A stretch of DNA of 64,000 bases from Kappaphycus alvarezii. Taxonomy: Eukaryota > Rhodophyta > Florideophyceae > Gigartinales > Solieriaceae. Location of the stretch: positions 1,426,001 through 1,490,000 of the forward strand of contig NADL03000699.1 in the NCBI GenBank assembly GCA_002205965.3. Reading direction: 5' to 3'. A program made the position numbers and the translations under genes. Shown here one piece after another: positions 56,301 to 64,000 of the stretch (position 1 is its first letter; the number at the start of each line of letters is the position of its first letter). The notes beneath the pieces are model-generated. The model was not told where the DNA came from, did no database searches, and saw only the letters and a program-made list of their open reading frames with translations.

Positions 56301-59300
56301 TTTATTCATATTTTATTAACGCGTAAACAAGAAAAATATTCACTAGAAAAATCTCTTGGTTGTGATGCAAAAAAGAAGAGGTATTGGTTCTTATCGGGGC
56401 TATTGGTACGAATCGATTTGAAAATATTGGTATTTTAACGCTTACAAAAAAGCACTATTGAAGCCGTTCTCGACTTCGACTTACAGAGTATTTCAGTGTA
56501 GATGTTTCTATCAAGATAACTTTTGTGGACTTTTCCATGTCAGAATTTATGGAATTATTTGCAAATTGAAGTAAATATAACCCATTTCTTTGAAAAGAAA
56601 GACTTCACAACCAATAATAACGGATGTCCGCTTCGGCCTTGCAGGAGTCCTCAAGCCTTTACTTGATTACAGCGTCTTACGTGTTAATTAAATTGATCTG
56701 ATTCAATGCAAACTTTAATTGATTTGATAGATTTTCAGAGAGGCGTACATCGCAATAGTCCTGTTTTTTCTTAGTTCCTTTTCTAGAAGCAAATTAAAGG
56801 AATCAGCACCACTAGTTATTAAAAAATATGGTACAACATGTTGGTTTCCGAGACATAAACGTATTAGAAGATAGGATGTCTAATATCTTAAAATCAGTTC
56901 CTGTTTTGTGTTCTCAAACAGCAGCTTAATTAAAGAGCAATGCTGCCAAAATTTTTCATGATTTTCATCAGGATCCTTGCTAGATAGTTGTCGATAGTGA
57001 TAGTCTCGAAGAATACCAGCTTCGCAGGCAATTATCCCATGCAACTCGATTCATGCGACTGGTAGTGTATTATGTGCCTAAGAGTGTAATAAATATATAA
57101 TGATTCTAATTTTATCGAACAAGAACAAGCTTACTGTAACATGATGCGCGCTTTAGTCGTAATGAAGGTGGCTTCTGATCGAGAGGATATCAAATTGTTG
57201 CGATAAAAGATACAGGCAAGGTTTACTTGAGATTATTAATAATAAATAGTTGTATGCTTTATCTATAGCCTTAAAAAATGCATTCAGACGGTAAGATGGG
57301 CCAATCGTTTATTATTTTCTTTTTACTCATAAAATCAAGAAATTCTCAATTTTTGCCTCACATGTTATTAATCATTTCGTTCAAAATATTCAATTCCAGA
57401 AGAAGCGATGAGCAAAAAAAACCAATTATTTGGATGGAATGCGTATCATAGACCATTTTCTCTACAAAAACCGGGTCGAAGTCCCAAAGCTCCAATTTTC
57501 ATGTATTATGTGGGAATAAATAGCTCAAAGCCCAGTTACTGACAATAAGCCTTTTGCGAGACGTTATTGTATTAGAAGTACCGTTATGAGATTTTATTTA
57601 TCAACGAAAATTTCTAGTGTCGCCTTTTTGTGGGGATATTTTCAAGCGAGTGAATTTTAAATTAAATTCACCCATATCTTAATGTTCTTTAACAATAATT
57701 TGTCCTATTTCTCGGAGTCTTGACGTCCTTTCAAAATATGAAAGGGTCTGTTATTTATTATTTCTCAGATTATGCACTTGAACGCATTCTGGAATGAAAC
57801 TATCAAATTTAAAATCATAATACCTTTTAACATGAAGTAAAGCCGCTGTATTAAAAGGGTTTCGAAGATTTTTTTTCATTTTATCTATCCCATAAATTCT
57901 GCGCAAGGAAATTGTATTACAAGGTCCTTATCCTTGGCTGAAAGTTTCCATACCATGAACAGTAAAAACATATTACAATATTGGTAATTTATCTGTAGTG
58001 CAAATGTACATTACAATGTTAAATGAAATATTGGAGTTATTGTAACGAGAGATACAGCCTGCCAGGTCCTACTGACACCTAAAACATTGGGACTTCATTC
58101 TCAAATCTTCATAGTTATCTTTCATTTTTACCTAAGGAAGATAACTACTGCCTAGTATACTGGCTGTTGGTGAATCGACAGTAACCAAAAAAGCTTGGTG
58201 TCTTCATATTCATCACTCTCAAGTCGTGTGACTTCGCGCCAACAGCTAGGATATTGACGAAGATATCATCCTTGCTACCCTTACCCCTCCCTACCGTTCC
58301 CACACCATGGCTTAGTCATTCACGCACCTATCCTTTCATCCTACGTGTTGATGCGTCTAGCTACCATTTTAACATATTCACTGTCCTCTCTACCTTTTTC
58401 ACTTGAATTTCGCCAACAGACTGGGGTTGAAGCTTTATTTCCGTTTCATTTTTCTGTACAAACCTCCTTTTTGGGTTCTTTCCACTCAAATATGCCACAT
58501 TACGAAAAAAAGCCTTCAAAAATTTAGTTCTTCAATCTACTTATTGCGTTTCATATACCTATCGAAGGGAATTACACCATGAAAACTTTGTAAATCTTGA
58601 ACTGTTATTTACAAAATTCATCATTTGAGTCCGTCAAATATCATTCTGTTGATTCATTTTCACTCCTCATCATCTGAAATGCGACCCATCAGCAATTATG
58701 CTGTGCAAAGTTCTGTTTAAAATTAAACATTCACTCCATCTTTGCACATTATGTAGGTTCACTTTAAAAGTTCAGTTAATTTTTCATTATAAACACTGCC
58801 ATAGCTCATGGTGCTTGCACCAAAGCGCCGGCGAATCCAAAATTTACATAATTATTCTTTCGTATGTGGCTCATGTTGTAGTGATACATCGATAAACTAT
58901 ATAGGTTCTATATGGCACATTTTTGAGTCCTCTTTTTCGTTTATTTTCCTTTTTCCTCTATTACAGTGCTATCTGGGTTCCTCTTACCAATGTGAAGAAC
59001 ATTCTCTGTCATTATTATCAATGGAGCGAAATAAGTGTCCACCCGGCCACCACAGTAGATCATCCCGCCTTGAGTTGACTATTGGAAGGGACCTACAAAT
59101 TTTGAGTAGGATTACAACTATTTATCCTTTTTAGTTATTCCTTTATTCAACCCCACTAGGGCTCTTATAAGGGATTTTCACATGGGCCAAGATGCTACTG
59201 AGGTAGACTGAAATACTTTCAATAATTTAAAGTAAATGTATCAAGCAGGGGCTTGTAGTTGGACCTCTGCCCTTCGGACTTTGTTCTCCCTGATCGATAC

Positions 59301-62300
59301 CTGTTTTGGTTCATTCTCTTGATCAAGGCAGCTTAATTCATGTTATTCTATCACATATTGGAAACCCTAGCACTCTACTCACCTTTCCTATTATCGAAGG
59401 TCTACCCTGCTACGCACCGTTCTACCCCGCATCTATTCCATTCTTTTGTTTCTGTTGCGCTTATCGCTACAATTTTCCTCAGTTGAACTAAACTGGCCTC
59501 AGCCGAGACTGACAGCCGGCTACCCCCAATTGTATTGTACTTTGACGCTACTAACATCTCGCGTTGGCAGTACACAGGTGCACGAACTACCTTCCAACCT
59601 TCTTTCCAGAATTGCATCGCTAAATAGTTCAATAAAGCGACATGCGTATTTCTTAGGTACTTTTATTTCTTTCATACGCCTTAGAGCAGAATAAGCTGAG
59701 GCTTTATAGAAGATCCGCGACCATGCCTAGCATATCATGGCATGTAGTTCTAGGTAAATTTGTAAGAAAATTAACAAACCCTGTAAGTTTATTTAAATTC
59801 CAAAATTTTCTGGTCTGCTTGTGAGTGGGATGAAAGGAGCCAGATTCCAAATTTTTCTGATTTGCTTTCTGAGTGGGATGAATAAAGAAGCCAAAAAAGT
59901 TGTAAAATATATTTTATAATGCTCCACGATGCTTGAACTTAACTAAACTACTGATACTAACACGGAGGAGAACTGTTTCCCCCTCTCGTTTCAGGGTTCA
60001 CTGCCATGATTGCTTGATTGTTGTTCTATCTTTAGATAAACGCATTAGTCTTCTATTCTGGGCAGAGAATGGATTTTACTCGGCCAATGACTGATCACAC
60101 CTGCCGAGGAAGTGATAATCAAATGCAAATTTTCGAAAATGTTTGTTCTGGTTGACTCAATCACTACCGTGAAGCTAAATCAAGATTTCAAAACCCAAAG
60201 ATTGAAAACGAAGAGATAGATACATATAAGGCTATGTCACATTGTACATTTTGAAGATTATCCTGCTCTTTAGCGGAAGGATGCTGTTCTGATGTTACAT
60301 AGCTATGGAAAATGGCGTGTCCTGGCGTGGAAAATCGGTAATGTGACAACATATTTGTCTTCAGTTTACGATTTATCCTATGTAAGTATTGCAGGGAGGA
60401 GTAGTGGGCAAGAGAAGATCAAACTGATTTGATTCTTCTTTTTTACGAAAAAGTGACTAAGATAACTCTCACGGGGTGTTTAAAATTGATAACAGCTAAT
60501 AATGAAGTGAGATTCCTGATATGGTCACCAATAATATCAAATTAGCTGATTTTTAGTCACAAGAAAGGGCTTCTAGATCTTCAAAATAAAAATTCAGAAT
60601 TAGAGAGATTCTCAAAAATTGTTTTTGGTATAGAAATAACCTAAAAATGAAATCGTCTGATAATTAAAAATGGTATTTGAGTATTTCTTTAAGCTTTGAA
60701 AAGGAGATAAACACAGAAGCTCAACATTGAAAGAGGTTCCATGGTTCCCAAATTTAACATAAATCTTTCGAAGGGTTTTAGAGCTTCAAATCACACTTGA
60801 ATACCGCTACTGATCTTCCGGAATTTTTTGGCAGCTTTAAAGCCGAAGTATTAAAATCCTTTGAGGATGAAAAAACTTATTAAAGATAAAATAGTCCAAT
60901 ATCACACTGATTAAGACAGAAATGCGATGATATCTTAATCTGAGACCATATAGCGGCGATAAATGAAAAGGGAAATCTTTCAAATAATATGTATTCAGTA
61001 AATCTCGATAAAATAAATACGAAACCTGTAAAAATAAATTCAAGATGCAATGTCATTCTTCTGCGAGTTTCATGATGTAGTTTGTTCTGTGAAACTACTT
61101 GGATACTTCTAAAAACGCACGGAATATTTTAACAACAAGTGAAGCGTGCTTAAAGATTTGTACCTCGCTGAAATCATATAAAATCTGAAGTAACGTCCGG
61201 ACGGCCCATATTAAAGGCACTATAGATGCAAAACCAGCAGTTTCGACAAGCTTTTAGTTTTTCAACAAAACGATTAGACTTTTTGAGAGACTTAATCTCT
61301 ATTTACTGTACTATTATCGTCTCTACAGGAAAAGGGACTATCAATAAAAGCATAACACTAATCTAAAATGTGTGTGGTGTCGCCTTAGTGGAAATGATAC
61401 AAAGCGCGGGTGCCTTAACGTTCTCCCAGCAATACCCTGATTCTTATCGAATTAAGTCAACTATTAATTTCATAGTTGGATTACTCCATCCATCTAAAAT
61501 TTCTTCATTCTAGAGTCTGCATGCGAAAAATGTTCAGAAAAGATTACCTATATTTTATAATCAGCATTTTTGACGAAAAAGCTATTTATAGTATATAAAT
61601 AACTCTTTTCGGCTATGGTTTTACCTTTTTAGATTCTTTAAATGAATATAGAAGAGCTTTTCACGATGAAAGTACATTTATTTGGTCAGTAATACGGCTA
61701 GAATTTTTTCGTTTCCGTTCGGCTATTTTTGCTATGTTTCAATAGCTTCTGATTTTGGACGCTGTAGTGAAAGTTTTGAATCATGATTTTAAGATTTTTT
61801 ATCCCCAAAAATTAACAATGTAATTAAATATGTAAGATTAAAGGAATGTTATGAATATTAGAGTCATTTCTGTACGACTTCACTTCAAAAAGCTAATATC
61901 TGAACTACAGTTTCTGCTCTTTAGACAATTTATTGTCTAAGGTCAGTTTTATTCGTCCAACATAAGTTATTTCTGTAAATCATTACTGCCATGACTTTTA
62001 TTTACTCTTTCATGCATTCAAGGGCCTCTCCATCCACATAAGGCACCCGAGAACCAGATCTGAAGTAATCGTATTAAAAGAAAGCACTGGATAAAAACTC
62101 GGAAATTAATCATTGTAATAAATGATGATTTATATTACTGTTCAAACTAAACTCTTTCAACATTATTGGCAGATTTAATTGAAGATATGGAAGATAAACA
62201 AAATAAATGATTATGGTTAGAGACTTTTGGTTATTTTAAAATTCCCTTATCACCTTACAGTCCTTAAATGCTGTTTCGGGTTTTTGTAGATACATATATA

Positions 62301-63515
62301 TTCTGGTTTATCTCGCTTCATTTAGATAGAAAGCATAAATTTGTATTTATGGAAGCTATGTATCAAATTCTGAAGCCAAATTATGAATAATTTTCGTACA
62401 ATGCACTAAGAGTACTGTATGCATGACGAAAAAAGCTATCTTGGTAAACATTAATAAGGCAATTTGATTTTAATCTAAAATTGAGTCATGTTGTTTCATA
62501 AAATGTTTAATTTTTTATGATTGCTACCTTGGCCTAACCAAATTCAAATTTTGACTCATTTTCTGTAGTAAAATTTTTTTTTGATTTTTCTTCGAAAGTG
62601 CAGGTTTCAATGTTTTTTGTTTATTCAAAAAAATATCATATTCTGCATATTTTCAAGAGTGTCACCCTTTGGGCTATTATTATACTTCACTGTGATTTTA
62701 CCTCTTCTCCACAACATTTTATTTTTTCATTAGATATTTTAAATATAATAACCTATAACTAAGGTGAAAGGCTCTATAAAAGCTGTGAACAGATTCATTT
62801 TAACTATTTTATACTACTTCTAAATTGGAGTCGGTGCGTTCAATAAATAGTCTTCCTTAGATGTATTCTTTCTCGAATGACCAAAACAACTGTTTACATA
62901 GTTTCAAGCCCTTTTTCATACCTAAAGATATCTATCCTTCGGTGTCTTCCCTTACGAAAACTATAGAAAAGCCCTCATTAAATGCTCTAAGAATAAATAG
63001 ATCCTGTAAGTGGTTCTTGATGTAAATTTTCAGGATCCTCTTTATTTTCTGGAGATTTTTTGAGACTTCTTTTCTGTGGAGATTTTCACGGAAGCTCTAT
63101 CTATCACATGGAATGGTTAAAAGTTCACTATTATTCCTAGATGTTGATCTTTGTTCATTTCAACTACCTCCCTGGGTCATGTTTTGGCTTCAAAAACGTT
63201 TTTATTTCTTTCTGTGATAAACTCACTGGCGTCGTCTCCTTTTTAATCAAATCATACCACCTCCACACCAGCACATAAAGTACATTTTTAGTCCTTTTCG
63301 GCCTAAAATACTCTAGAACATCCACACTTGGAAGGATTTTGTTGTACCCAATCAATTAATTCTGTAAACTTTTAGACTAGGATTCAGTTTATATTTTCAC
63401 TTTTTGAAATTAGTTTTAAATACTTTACCAAAACATTTGCAGATTACGGTATCTTTATGAAATTATTTTGCACAAATTATAAGTATTTTGGTGGCCTACT
63501 CCACCGCAAGAGTCA
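53336..63515. other. second AT-rich block without convincing genes
   Basis: Only short frames occur. ACTGTAC-like runs occur at ~53503 and ~53552. A 47-bp tandem repeat (ATTCCAAA...GTGGGATGAA...AGCC) lies at 59797-59892. Frames at 58345-58527, 58808-59134 and 59306-59491 lie in a slightly GC-richer patch but carry no motif. The block resembles 18-31.9 kb and is best explained as decayed repetitive DNA. Confidence 0.4.
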
Positions 63516-64000
63516 ATGCAAAGCTTGAACCCACCTGAAATCACCCAAGAGTACAGTGAGGGCACAGCCGTTTTGAACGGTCCCGTTGGCTCCAAAGACT
63601 TTACCCAAAATTACTTCACAGCACACGTCGAATCTTTGAAGCCTTTTCTTGACACCATTACAGACCTAGAGGACACGATCATCTTTTCTGGATTCTGCGT
63701 AACAGCTCCGGTGTTTGCAAGATCGGCTACCTGTTACTCGTGGTTCCATCATTATTCACCACAGAGGGCGCTGATGGAGAGCTGCATGCGAACACTAGCC
63801 GAGGGAGTAGTCGACTCTGACAAATTTCGAGAACTGCAGCTCCCATTCAAAGTAACGACTGAAAACCAATCGCTAGTAGTGTGGGTCCCATCCCCAAAGT
63901 CCATTGCAGCCGCTCCTTTCTTCTCCTTCATCTCGGCCTCAAACAAGTTGTGCGCTACACTTCCGCCCCCTTTCATCAAAGATCTGGCAACATACCAAGT
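63516..64000 (+). CDS. partial hypothetical protein at the right edge
   Basis: An ATG at 63516 opens a frame of 161 codons that stays open to the window end. The preceding in-frame stop is at 63480. The sequence starts MQSLNPPEITQEYSEGTAVL and includes FLDTITDLEDTIIFSGFCVT, CYSWFHHYSPQRALMESCMR and FKVTTENQSLVVWVPSPKS. The composition is balanced, in sharp contrast to the AT-rich DNA just upstream, which supports real coding. I do not recognise the family. It has no signal peptide and looks like a soluble globular protein. It could be a host gene or the first ORF of a mobile element whose remainder lies to the right. Confidence 0.5.
   Translation, partial: MQSLNPPEITQEYSEGTAVLNGPVGSKDFTQNYFTAHVESLKPFLDTITDLEDTIIFSGFCVTAPVFARSATCYSWFHHYSPQRALMESCMRTLAEGVVDSDKFRELQLPFKVTTENQSLVVWVPSPKSIAAAPFFSFISASNKLCATLPPPFIKDLATYQ

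Noticed and set aside
61586-61615. Short AT palindrome (AGCTATTTATA/TATAAATAACT)
   Set aside because: Expected by chance in AT-rich DNA and lacks other features.
1-64000. CRISPR array, prophage or bacterial operon
   Set aside because: No regularly spaced repeats and no bacterial gene organisation; the content is eukaryotic transposon-type throughout.

Overview
The window is nuclear DNA of a eukaryote. It is a transposon-dense landscape with very few host genes, and those are short on introns. No bacterial operon, rRNA, tRNA or CRISPR array is visible. Long intron-poor reading frames, R2-type LINEs with a restriction-like endonuclease, Tnp2-like and Harbinger-type transposases and a Ty3/gypsy fossil would all fit a red alga such as a florideophyte. 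That assignment is a low-confidence inference from family resemblance, not something the sequence proves.

Layout. 1-10.3 kb has moderate GC. A partial minus-strand frame runs off the left edge. Two long in-frame unknown ORFs follow (756-2858), then a long, frame-broken Tnp2/CACTA-like transposase (about 4.73-8.89 kb) and a convergent intact 190-codon ORF (9.58-10.15 kb). 10.3-13.4 kb holds two R2-type LINE pieces head to head: a short 3' piece on the minus strand, and a copy on the plus strand with reverse transcriptase, zinc knuckle and restriction-like endonuclease. 14.2-16.4 kb is the best large host gene. It encodes a BTB/POZ-type protein with an acidic middle and a Cys-rich tail, apparently interrupted by two frame slips in C-rich tracts. 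Stretches rich in ACTGTAC repeats flank it.

18-31.9 kb and 53.4-63.5 kb are strongly AT-rich blocks with no convincing gene, probably decayed repeats. 32.7-33.2 kb is a small, well-formed gene for a secreted cysteine-containing protein with a TATA box. 34.9-35.3 kb is a young MITE-like foldback element. 35.6-36.1 and 45.1-45.6 kb carry two copies of a second LINE endonuclease family. 38.3-42.0 kb is an old, shortened Ty3/gypsy LTR fossil on the minus strand. 43.55-44.89 kb is a broken PIF/Harbinger-type (DDE_4) transposase. 48.8-51.9 kb holds a second MITE and two further LINE endonuclease fragments, one of them split by an ~815-bp insertion that has its own internal 228-bp tandem duplication. 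52.3 kb has a near-perfect 21-bp-arm hairpin. A new uninterrupted coding frame begins at 63,516 and runs off the right edge.

Most of the window is layered mobile-element debris, with DNA transposons, LINEs, an LTR fossil and MITEs inserted beside or into each other. Two plausible host genes stand apart in GC-rich islands ringed by the ACTGTAC repeat. No previously undescribed multi-gene system could be demonstrated. The strongest unexplained items are the 756-2858 ORF pair, the ORF convergent with the Tnp2-like transposase, the insertion inside the LINE at 50.9-51.8 kb, the hairpin at 52.3 kb and the partial gene at the right edge.
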